Both the position numbers and the translations under genes were made by a program. From an uncultured Lachnospiraceae bacterium (GTDB lineage Bacteria; Bacillota; Clostridia; Lachnospirales; Lachnospiraceae): 64,000 bases of DNA. Below are positions 8,963-16,704 of this stretch, in pieces (position 1 is the first letter of the stretch; each line of letters opens with the position of its first letter). The DNA lies in assembly GCA_947367855.1 (NCBI GenBank), contig CANBFE010000016.1:1-64000 (forward strand), in the 5' to 3' direction. The notes beneath the pieces are model-generated. The model searched no databases and was not told the DNA's origin. It worked only from the letters and a program-made list of their open reading frames with translations.

Positions 8963-8991
8963 TTGACATGGGAAAATCACAGTATTATAAT
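8963..8991 (+). promoter_or_regulatory. Consensus sigma-A promoter of the flavin reductase gene
   Basis: TTGACA (8963-8968) and TATAAT (8986-8991) are separated by exactly 17 bases. Both hexamers match consensus, so the promoter should be strong unless repressed. The two operator palindromes start two bases after the -10. Confidence 0.92.
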
Positions 8992-8992
8992 A

Positions 8993-9025
8993 TTACCAGA
9001 GTAAAGTATATCGTTACCAAGGTAA
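8993..9025. promoter_or_regulatory. Two 12-base operator palindromes, probably TetR sites
   Basis: TTACCAGAGTAA (8993-9004) and TTACCAAGGTAA (9014-9025) share the form TTACC-NN-(A/G)GTAA. They start 21 bases apart, two turns of the helix, so two dimers would bind the same face. They cover the expected transcription start and early leader, a position that blocks transcription. The adjacent divergent TetR gene is the obvious source of the binding protein. Confidence 0.8.
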
Positions 9026-9042
9026 AGAAAGGAGCCAACATT

Positions 9043-11001
9043 ATGTCACTTTATCCAAATCTTGAAAAACCGATTACCTTCCGTGGCATGACAGTCCGGA
9101 ACAGAGTCTTCCTTCCTCCCATGAAGACAAACTACATCAAGACCGACCATTCCATGAGCGAAGACATTATCCAGTATTACGAGGATATGGCAAAGGGCGG
9201 AATCGGCCTGATCACCACGGAAGCGGCAGAGATTGACGGGGAGCATCTGTATGACGCCACAATTCTGGGAATTTATGAAGATTCCCAGATTGCAGGGTTT
9301 CAGAAACTGGCGGACGCGTTACACAGACATGGCGCGAAACTTTCAGTACAGCTGATTCAGGGCGGTCCGTTTGCAAATTCCCAAATTAACGATGGAAGAA
9401 TGCCCCTGTCCTGCAGCCCCATTGCCCATGTGTGGAATCCTCTGGAAACCCCGGTTGAAATGACCGTAGATGATATCCGCCGTTATGTCCAGAAGTATGT
9501 GGATGCCGCCCTCCGGGCGCAGAAAGCGGGCTGCGACGCAATTGAAATCCATGCGGCGCACGGCCATGCCCTGCTTGGTTCCTTCCTGTCTTCCGTTGTC
9601 AACCACCGCGCAGACGAATATGGAGGAACGATTATGGGGCGTTCCAGATTCCTTGTGGAAGTGTGCAGGGCTGTACGCTCCGCAGTCAGAGAGGATTTCC
9701 CCATCAGCGTGAGACTTTCTGCAGATGACTGCGAGGAAGGCGGCACCACCGCCGAGGATAACATCTTTGTCATCCGCCAGCTCGAAGATGCAGGTGTGGA
9801 TTACGTTCATTTTTCCAACGGAACACTGTATGACGTGGGAACCCTGCTTCCGCCCACCGGTAAGCCCAGAGCTTTGAACACACCGTATTCCGACATAATA
9901 CGCAGGTCCGTCAAAATGCCTTTCGGAGTGGTGGGAAGAATCAAGGAACCATGGGTGGCAGACCTGCTGATCGAGCAGGGCCGCATGGATTTCGTTTATG
10001 TCGGCAGGGCACACATCAGCGACCCTGAATGGACAGGAAAATCACTGGCCGGAAAATTCGATGAAGTCCGTCCCTGTATCGGCTGCCTGCACTGCCTTGC
10101 CACCTCCGCGCTTGGAATAACCATGCAGTGCACTATGAATCCGGGAATCGCAGACTATACCTTAAAGAAAATTGAACCTGCAAAAGTGAAAAAAACGATT
10201 GCCGTGATTGGCGGAGGCCCCGCAGGACTGGAAGCGGCCGCCACGGCTGCAAAACGCGGCCATAAAGTCGTACTGTTTGAAAAATCTTCCAGGCTTGGCG
10301 GTCAGTTCATCCTGGCAAATCTTCCTCCTGTAAAGCAGGAATTGTCCTGCGGGCTGAAATGGCTGATTGACGAGGTAAACCGCTCCGGCGTGGAAGTGCG
10401 TCTGAACACGGAAGCCACTGCGGAAACAATTCAGGAACTTAATCCGGACGAAATCATCCTTGCAACTGGCGCAATGCCTGTGATGCCTGCCTGGATCACC
10501 AACAGCGGACACAGAAACATTGTGTCGGCCTGGGACATTCTTGCAGGAAAAGTTCCCGCAGGCATGAATGTCGTTATTATCGGAGGAGGCTCCGTAGGCT
10601 GCGAGGCTGCAGAGTTTATTTCTCCGAAACACGATTACCGCGGACTTGCAGACCGCAGGATTACGATCCTGGAGATGCTTCCAAACCTTGATATGGGCGA
10701 CGCCACTGCCAACCGGGACTATCTCATGGCACGCCTCAAATCCAAACCCATTGACGTTCACTGCGGCGCAAAGGTCACTTCCATTACAGAAGACAGTGTT
10801 TCCTATGAGCAGAACGGCGGAGTAAACACAATTGCCAATGTGGATACCGTGATTGTCGCCATGGGTTCAAGGAGCGTAAACGAACTGGGGACAGAGCTTG
10901 AAAAACTTGGAAAACCTGTACATGTAATCGGTGATGCGGTAAGCATCGGAAAAATCGTGAACGCCACAGAAGCAGGGCGCAGAACCGCACATAGCATTTA
11001 A
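9043..11001 (+). CDS. Old-yellow-enzyme-family NADH:flavin reductase with Fe-S and FAD domains
   Basis: A 652-residue enzyme of the 2,4-dienoyl-CoA reductase / enoate reductase / BaiCD-BaiH type. Residues 1-335 form the FMN barrel (LPPMKTNY, HAAHGH at 170-175, NHRADEYGG). A 4Fe-4S site follows at C345, C348, C351 and C363. Then come two dinucleotide-binding folds, GGGPAGLEA at 390-398 and a second GGGSVGCEAAE. Such enzymes pass electrons from NAD(P)H through FAD and Fe-S to FMN to reduce C=C bonds of enoates, bile acids or steroids. The ATG at 9043 follows AAAGAAAGGAG. Repression by the neighbouring TetR protein suggests a xenobiotic or host-derived substrate (inference). Confidence 0.9.
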   Translation: MSLYPNLEKPITFRGMTVRNRVFLPPMKTNYIKTDHSMSEDIIQYYEDMAKGGIGLITTEAAEIDGEHLYDATILGIYEDSQIAGFQKLADALHRHGAKLSVQLIQGGPFANSQINDGRMPLSCSPIAHVWNPLETPVEMTVDDIRRYVQKYVDAALRAQKAGCDAIEIHAAHGHALLGSFLSSVVNHRADEYGGTIMGRSRFLVEVCRAVRSAVREDFPISVRLSADDCEEGGTTAEDNIFVIRQLEDAGVDYVHFSNGTLYDVGTLLPPTGKPRALNTPYSDIIRRSVKMPFGVVGRIKEPWVADLLIEQGRMDFVYVGRAHISDPEWTGKSLAGKFDEVRPCIGCLHCLATSALGITMQCTMNPGIADYTLKKIEPAKVKKTIAVIGGGPAGLEAAATAAKRGHKVVLFEKSSRLGGQFILANLPPVKQELSCGLKWLIDEVNRSGVEVRLNTEATAETIQELNPDEIILATGAMPVMPAWITNSGHRNIVSAWDILAGKVPAGMNVVIIGGGSVGCEAAEFISPKHDYRGLADRRITILEMLPNLDMGDATANRDYLMARLKSKPIDVHCGAKVTSITEDSVSYEQNGGVNTIANVDTVIVAMGSRSVNELGTELEKLGKPVHVIGDAVSIGKIVNATEAGRRTAHSI

Positions 11002-11012
11002 CATTCCCCGGA

Positions 11013-11040
11013 GATGACTGGCGCCAGTCATCCCCATTTT
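11013..11040 (+). terminator. Palindromic terminator after the flavin reductase gene
   Basis: A perfect 20-base palindrome (GATGACTGGC and its complement, 11013-11032) is followed by CCCATTTT and further T-rich sequence. It lies between convergent genes, 12 bases after the reductase stop. The T-tract is better on the plus strand. Confidence 0.65.
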
Positions 11041-11071
11041 CATTCCCTTTTACCCGGTTCCGTCACCGCAC

Positions 11072-12943
11072 TCAGCCCTCCTGCGTATAATACTGCGCCT
11101 GGGCATCCCACAGCTCCCGGTATTTTCCTCCGGCATCTTCAAGCAGCTCCTCATGGCTGCCTGTCTGCACCAGACGGCCCTCATGGAATACGGCAATCCG
11201 CTGGCAGAACCGGCAGGAGGAAAGCCTGTGGGAGATATACACAGCCGTTTTGCTGCCCACGATCCGGTCAAAGTTGGTATAAATCTCATACTCGGACAGC
11301 GGATCCAGGGCTGCAGTCGGTTCGTCCAGAAGCACAAAGGGCGCGTCCTTGCACACTGCCCTGGCGATGGCGATCTTCTGGGCCTCTCCCCCGGAGACTT
11401 CCACACCGTCCTCATAATCCTTGTAAAGATAGGTCTCCGCGCCCTCCGGCATTTTTTCCAGGCGCTCCCCGAAGTCTGCATCCTGAAGGCATCTTTTCAC
11501 CTTTTCGCCGTCATATTGACAGCAGGCCGCCACATTTTCCCCCAGAGGCAGTGAGAACAGCCGGAAATCCTGAAACACTACGGAAAACAGTTTTAAGTAT
11601 TCCGCCTGACGGAATTTCCGTATGTCCACGCCGTTTAGGAGGATTTCCCCTTCATCCGGGTCATAGAGCCTGCAGAGCAGCTTGATCATGGTGGTCTTGC
11701 CGGAACCGTTCATGCCCACAATAGCCAGCTTCTCCCCCACCTGCATTTTCATGGAAAAATCCTTCAGGGCATACTCCCCGCTTCCCGGATAGCGGAAAGA
11801 GACATGCCGGAACTCAATGCGGTATTCCCCGTCGCTGCGCTTCTCCAGGGGAAGGCTTCCCCGGTACATCTGGTTTTCCATTTCCAACATCTCCATGGTA
11901 CTCATGTGCTTGCGCACATTGAGAAATAATTCCGGAATATTCTTGGCCAGGCTGTCCAGTTCACTGAACAGATTCCGGATACAGCCCGCGTACCGCAGCA
12001 CATTGCCGATGGTCACAGAACCGGCCAGGGCCAGAATCCCCACCACCATGTAGGAAGCTCCCTCCAGAATCTGACCGGATATCACCTGGCAGAATCCGCT
12101 CTTTCCCTTACAGGCGCAGATCTTCCTGCGCTCGGCCACACTTTCCGGCAGATCAAAATTATCCAACCCGTACCATTTCATCAGCTTATGCGCCCCATAT
12201 ATCCGCACATCCTTGCCGTTCTGATAGGAAAACCGGGAGCCATTGGCAAACTGCCACCCCAGAAAAGGGGGCAAATCATCATATTCCTGGGGATCCGCAT
12301 TCAGAATCCGGTGGACCATTGCAGTATAACGAACAGCGAACCTTGTGGTCACTCCGCTGACCGCCACTGCCCCCAACAGGATAAGCCATATCTCCGGACG
12401 GCCCGAGCCAAATATCAGTCCTGCCATGGGAAACCCTAAAGCTACCGCCCCGGCCAGATTCCACAGGCTCCCCAGCACCCTGTCCACAAACTCAAACACG
12501 GTAAAGAGACCGGAACTCCAGTTCATATCGTTCTGTATCCGCTTTTTCAGTATTTCACACTCCGGACTTGCAATCCTGGCAAAGTCCATATGCAGCATTT
12601 TCTCCTCTGTCAGGGCATGATATCTGGCATACAGGCAGCGCTGCTTTGCCTCACAGCGAAGACGCAGCCAGTTCGATGTATTTGACAATAAAAACATTAC
12701 CCCCACAAAGCCAAAGGCAACTTTGCAGATCCCCGCAAACGGTATCCCCTTTCCCAGACTGTCCAGAATGTACACGGAAAGAAGCAGGGCCAGATACCCC
12801 TCCGTCACGTCAAGCAGATTCTTAACGGCAAAAAGAGGCAGCCACCAGGGATCCAGTCCGTTTATGGTTTTGATAATCTTCTTCATATTCTGCAGATGTT
12901 CCCTCAGGGGAAGTCTGCTGTTCAAATCCGATACTTCTCTCAT
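11072..12943 (-). CDS. ABC exporter half-transporter (membrane domain plus ATPase)
   Basis: A 623-residue half-transporter: about six membrane helices in residues 25-330, then an ATPase with Walker A GMNGSGKTT, signature VSGGEAQKIAIARA, Walker B FVLLDEPTAALDP and switch HRLSS. It starts eight bases after the stop of a similar gene, following ATAGAGGTATC, so the two are co-translated and probably form a heterodimer. The pair resembles exporters near peptide or lantibiotic loci in gut Clostridia, but no precursor peptide gene is seen here. Both subunits keep a catalytic glutamate, unlike the second ABC pair in this window. Confidence 0.85.
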   Translation of the reverse strand: MREVSDLNSRLPLREHLQNMKKIIKTINGLDPWWLPLFAVKNLLDVTEGYLALLLSVYILDSLGKGIPFAGICKVAFGFVGVMFLLSNTSNWLRLRCEAKQRCLYARYHALTEEKMLHMDFARIASPECEILKKRIQNDMNWSSGLFTVFEFVDRVLGSLWNLAGAVALGFPMAGLIFGSGRPEIWLILLGAVAVSGVTTRFAVRYTAMVHRILNADPQEYDDLPPFLGWQFANGSRFSYQNGKDVRIYGAHKLMKWYGLDNFDLPESVAERRKICACKGKSGFCQVISGQILEGASYMVVGILALAGSVTIGNVLRYAGCIRNLFSELDSLAKNIPELFLNVRKHMSTMEMLEMENQMYRGSLPLEKRSDGEYRIEFRHVSFRYPGSGEYALKDFSMKMQVGEKLAIVGMNGSGKTTMIKLLCRLYDPDEGEILLNGVDIRKFRQAEYLKLFSVVFQDFRLFSLPLGENVAACCQYDGEKVKRCLQDADFGERLEKMPEGAETYLYKDYEDGVEVSGGEAQKIAIARAVCKDAPFVLLDEPTAALDPLSEYEIYTNFDRIVGSKTAVYISHRLSSCRFCQRIAVFHEGRLVQTGSHEELLEDAGGKYRELWDAQAQYYTQEG

Positions 12944-12950
12944 GATACCT

Positions 12951-14753
12951 CTATTCCTCCTGATAATAGCTGCTCTGTATCCGGAACATCTCCGCATAGC
13001 GCCCGTTTCTCTCCATCAGCTCCCGGTGGCTTCCCATCTCCACGATCTCCCCTTTGTCCAACAGTACAATTCTGTCCGAAAAACCGGTACTGGCCAGTCT
13101 GTGGGAGATAAAGATCGAGGTTTTGCCGTGACTGAATTCCTGATAGGCATTGTAAACCTGGCTCTCCGCAATGGGGTCCAGAGCTGCGGTAGGTTCATCC
13201 AGCACCATAACCGCCCCGTCCTGATACAGCGCCCTTGCCAGTAAAATCCGCTGATACTGACCGCCGGACAGCTCCACCCCTTTCTGTTTCAGATTTCCCA
13301 TATACTGCTCCATGCATATCCCCTTTTCCTGCAGAAACTCCCATACTCCCGCCTTCTTTAAAGCCTCCTCCATTCTCTCCCGGTCAATGTCCTCCTCACG
13401 TTTTAACGTAATACTCTCATCCACCCTCACCGGAGGGAAAAACATTTCCTGGAATACCACGGAAAAAAGCCCGTAACGCTCCGCCCTGGGAAATTTCCCT
13501 GCGTCAATGCCGTTGAGAAGAATGCTGCCCTCCTCCGGTTCGTAAAATCCGCACAAAAGCTTCACAAGGGTAGTTTTTCCCGCGCCGTTTACCCCTACCA
13601 AAGCCAGTTTCTCTCCTGCCTGGATTTTCAGGTTAAAATGGGAAAACACCTTTGTCCTCTTCTCCCCTGTCCCATAGGAAAATCCCACATCCCGGAACTC
13701 TATGGAAACAGGCCGGGCAAGCTCGCTGACATGTCTTTCTCCGGAAACCATGTCCTCCTCCGGCCTTTCCAGGTAAGCCCTCAGCCAGTCCGTGTCATCG
13801 GACAGCCTCTGCAGACCTGCCAGGCTCCCGGCTACCTCCCGGATAAACCCTGAGAACCCCGTTATTGCGCCGAAAAAGAGCACGAAATCGCTGACCGCCA
13901 TATCCCCCGAGGACGCCTTGTAGATCAGGTATGCATAGGCGCCCAGATCTCGAATCAGGTTCAGGCTTCTGCTGCAGAATCCCTTTTTCCACGTCCAGAC
14001 TGCCCTCCGCCGCCCAAGCTGCTCTATGGCTTCCGTCACCTGCTCCATCCGCTGCCGAAGCCAGCCGCTCATGCCGAAGATACGGATATCCTTTGCCGCA
14101 GAAGCCTGTCCCATAACGCCCTTCATATAATAATAATGCTTTTGGTTTACGGCCTCCTCCTGCCGGATTTCATTGTGAAAACGATTTTCCCGCAGATCCA
14201 GTAAATAACCCAGCCCTGCCAGTACCAGCAAGATAACCACCATCCACAGATTAAGCTGCCCCAGTACGGTGGAGTACAGCACAAAGGTCAGGATTGTCTT
14301 CATCAGTTCCCTTGACAGATAGACAAACTGACAACTGACGGAATTGTCGCCGCAGCTCTGCATTTCTATCGCCTTCCGGAAGGCATCCCTTCCTTCTTCG
14401 CTCTCCGTATACGCATATTCCACGCGCAGACTTTTCTGAAAAATCCGGTACATGATTCTCTGGCGTTCGCTATTCAGTGTATTATGGTTAAAATACACCA
14501 GGCCGGAGGAAACTGCCCTGGCAGCCAGATACACCAGAGTATATCCCCCCAGGACGCCCAGAAGCGTACCTGCCGAAACCCGCCGCTCCACCAGAGTCAG
14601 CGTCACTTTCGGAAAATAGAGCGCCAGCATCTGAAAAAACGGACTCATCAGAATATCCGCAAGGGATATCCAGAAGATCTGGGGTTCATAGCGCAGATAA
14701 TGTCTGATCCAGAACAGCATGTCTGAACCGAGAGAATGTTTTTTTATGTCCAT
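12951..14753 (-). CDS. ABC exporter half-transporter (membrane domain plus ATPase)
   Basis: A 600-residue partner of the following ABC gene. It has six membrane helices, Walker A GVNGAGKTT, signature LSGGQYQRILLARA, Walker B VMVLDEPTAALDP and switch HRLAS. The start MDIKKHSLGSD at 14753 follows GACAGGAGACGG; the upstream frame extension has no support. A GHKL kinase gene lies 141 bases upstream in the same direction, a common pairing for drug- or peptide-responsive exporters, though the usual response regulator is absent. The substrate is unknown. Confidence 0.85.
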   Translation of the reverse strand: MDIKKHSLGSDMLFWIRHYLRYEPQIFWISLADILMSPFFQMLALYFPKVTLTLVERRVSAGTLLGVLGGYTLVYLAARAVSSGLVYFNHNTLNSERQRIMYRIFQKSLRVEYAYTESEEGRDAFRKAIEMQSCGDNSVSCQFVYLSRELMKTILTFVLYSTVLGQLNLWMVVILLVLAGLGYLLDLRENRFHNEIRQEEAVNQKHYYYMKGVMGQASAAKDIRIFGMSGWLRQRMEQVTEAIEQLGRRRAVWTWKKGFCSRSLNLIRDLGAYAYLIYKASSGDMAVSDFVLFFGAITGFSGFIREVAGSLAGLQRLSDDTDWLRAYLERPEEDMVSGERHVSELARPVSIEFRDVGFSYGTGEKRTKVFSHFNLKIQAGEKLALVGVNGAGKTTLVKLLCGFYEPEEGSILLNGIDAGKFPRAERYGLFSVVFQEMFFPPVRVDESITLKREEDIDRERMEEALKKAGVWEFLQEKGICMEQYMGNLKQKGVELSGGQYQRILLARALYQDGAVMVLDEPTAALDPIAESQVYNAYQEFSHGKTSIFISHRLASTGFSDRIVLLDKGEIVEMGSHRELMERNGRYAEMFRIQSSYYQEE

Positions 14754-14894
14754 AAAACCGTCTCCTGTCGCTTTCTTTCTGTTTTTTACCCGGATAATTT
14801 TGCTGTCAACAGTGAATTTATCATAGCATGAATTGAGACAAAATAGAATTTTTTGACACAAACGGTCCCCTGATGACATGAACGGCAGCGCGCC

Positions 14895-15611
14895 TCACAG
14901 AGGAAGCAACACCTCTGTGGCAAACACCCCATCCTCGCTCTGCCTGTCCAGAAATCCATGGTATTTTTCCACCACCTTGTCCACCCGCAGAAGGCCATAG
15001 CCGTGATCTCTGGAATTCTTTGTAGTCAGATAAAGCTGCCCGGTCTTCCTGGGCCTTCCGACTACAGAATTGATGACATAAATGTAGAGCTGCCCCTTGA
15101 GTATGTCTATATATACCCTGAGAAAGCGCTGCTCTTCCTGTACCTTCATACAGGCTTCCATGGCATTGTCCAGGAGATTTCCCAAAATAATGCTTAAATC
15201 CACTTCGGAAACGGACAGCTCCCGAGGAACCATGACTTTGGCTTCCACGGGAATTCCCTTTGCTCCGGCAAGGGACAGCTTGCTGTTCAGCAATGCGTCC
15301 AGCTTTACATTGCCTGTCCTGAGAATCCTGTCCACAGTCTCCAGATCCTGATCCAGTTCTTCCAGATATTCCTGCAGCGCCCCGTACTCTCCAAGCTCCA
15401 GATGGGCCTTCATGGTCTGGATGTGGGTTTTCAGATCGTGCCGCCATCCTCTGGTCTGCCGATACATATTTTCCACTTCCTCGCTGTGCCTTTCCACCAG
15501 TTCGCTCTGGTATCTGGCAATTCTTCTGTCCACAGATACCGTGGCAAAATGATATAAAAGAACAAGCGACAGCGCCCATGCGCCTGCCGCAGCTGCCAAA
15601 ATCCACACCAT
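14895..15611 (-). CDS. GHKL-family sensor histidine kinase, short form
   Basis: A 238-residue kinase with one N-terminal membrane helix (residues 2-24), a coiled dimerisation region with phosphoacceptor H58 in RGWRHDLKTH, an N-box NLLDNAMEA (145-153) and a G-box HGYGLLRV (203-210). This is the AgrC/LytS-like catalytic type, but with only one membrane segment rather than the usual multi-helix sensor. The start at 15611 follows GGAAAGGAGAAAACGG. No response regulator gene is adjacent; neighbours are a DHH phosphoesterase upstream and ABC exporters downstream. It may act with a regulator encoded elsewhere. Confidence 0.85.
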   Translation of the reverse strand: MVWILAAAAGAWALSLVLLYHFATVSVDRRIARYQSELVERHSEEVENMYRQTRGWRHDLKTHIQTMKAHLELGEYGALQEYLEELDQDLETVDRILRTGNVKLDALLNSKLSLAGAKGIPVEAKVMVPRELSVSEVDLSIILGNLLDNAMEACMKVQEEQRFLRVYIDILKGQLYIYVINSVVGRPRKTGQLYLTTKNSRDHGYGLLRVDKVVEKYHGFLDRQSEDGVFATEVLLPL

Positions 15612-15712
15612 GTCCGTTTTCTCCTTTCCTGCCTGCAGGCTGTACGTAAATATGTAAATATGACCATTCCGGCGCTGTGCCGAAACGGTCATATTCTGCT
15701 TTCAACAATCTG

Positions 15713-16684
15713 CTATTCTTCTGACAGCACATTCAAAAAGAGCTCCCGAATGCGGTCCCTGGGATAATTTCCCAGTTCCGCCACACGTTCCTTTCCGATA
15801 AATCCGCCGCCCATGGTGGCATGACCGCCTCCGTTTCCGATGTCCTTCAACGCTTTGTGAAGCAGATTCCCTGCATGAATGTCCGGGTCCTCCGAACGGA
15901 CCGACAGCTTAATGCCGTCCTCCCGGAAAGATGCAACGATTGCAACCTCCACCTCGATCAATGCCAGGATAAAATCTGACAGAATCGCAACCAGCGCATC
16001 CGGACAGGTAAAGGGAACACAGGAAATGCCGATTTTATCGTAAAGCTCAATGTTCTCAATGGCCGCGCCGTAAGCTTTCAAATCGGTAAACTCCATATTG
16101 TTGCGCTCCAGATCAGCCAGCATTTCAGGGTCACAGTGTGGAAACAGATAGCCCAGCATCTCAATATCCAGGGCAGTCACCCCCCGGGTGAGATTCAAAG
16201 TATCCATTTTGAGCCCATAGAGCAGCGCGGTAGCCACATCCCGGTCCGGTGTGATTCCGGACAGGGCATAGTATTCCGCAATCAATGTGGCGCATGCGCC
16301 TGCCATACGAATGTCCTGATACTTGTATTCCATAGGAACAAAGGTGGGATGATGGTCAATGCAGGCAACCTCGTCACCGATGAAATCCGTCACATTCCCG
16401 GCATGCTTCTGGGTATCCACACAGATAATGCGGTCCGTTTCCTTCATATCTGCAACCAGGCTTTCATAGGATGACATTTCCAGGCTGAACGCATCCAGCA
16501 TCTTGGAGGCGCTCAGCTTGTCCAGTCTTCCGTCATAACACAGCTTCGCTTCCACGCCATAGGCAGCAAGCAGCCTCTGTAAGCCAAAGGCGGAAGCGAT
16601 GGCATCCGGATCCGGAAAATTATGGGTCTGAATATACACCGGATACCCCTGACACAGTGCCACCAAATCACTTAAGTTACTCAT
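15713..16684 (-). CDS. DHH/DHHA1-family phosphoesterase (NrnA-like)
   Basis: A 323-residue protein with the DHH metal motifs NFPDPDAIAS, the aspartate in CVDTQKHAG and CIDHHPT, and the C-terminal DHHA1 motif GNGGGHATMGGG. Relatives hydrolyse nanoRNAs, pAp or cyclic-dinucleotide products with Mn2+. The start MSNLSDLV at 16684 has AGGAGG 13 bases upstream, longer than usual spacing but the only reasonable ATG. It lies 20 bases after the zinc-ribbon/KAP-like gene and is probably co-transcribed with it. The exact substrate is not determined by sequence. Confidence 0.85.
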   Translation of the reverse strand: MSNLSDLVALCQGYPVYIQTHNFPDPDAIASAFGLQRLLAAYGVEAKLCYDGRLDKLSASKMLDAFSLEMSSYESLVADMKETDRIICVDTQKHAGNVTDFIGDEVACIDHHPTFVPMEYKYQDIRMAGACATLIAEYYALSGITPDRDVATALLYGLKMDTLNLTRGVTALDIEMLGYLFPHCDPEMLADLERNNMEFTDLKAYGAAIENIELYDKIGISCVPFTCPDALVAILSDFILALIEVEVAIVASFREDGIKLSVRSEDPDIHAGNLLHKALKDIGNGGGHATMGGGFIGKERVAELGNYPRDRIRELFLNVLSEE

Positions 16685-16704
16685 TGTCTGCGCAAATCCT
16701 CCTT

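Noticed and set aside
11072..14753. Lantibiotic or bacteriocin export system
   Set aside because: The exporters resemble such systems, but no precursor peptide, modification enzyme or immunity gene is adjacent.
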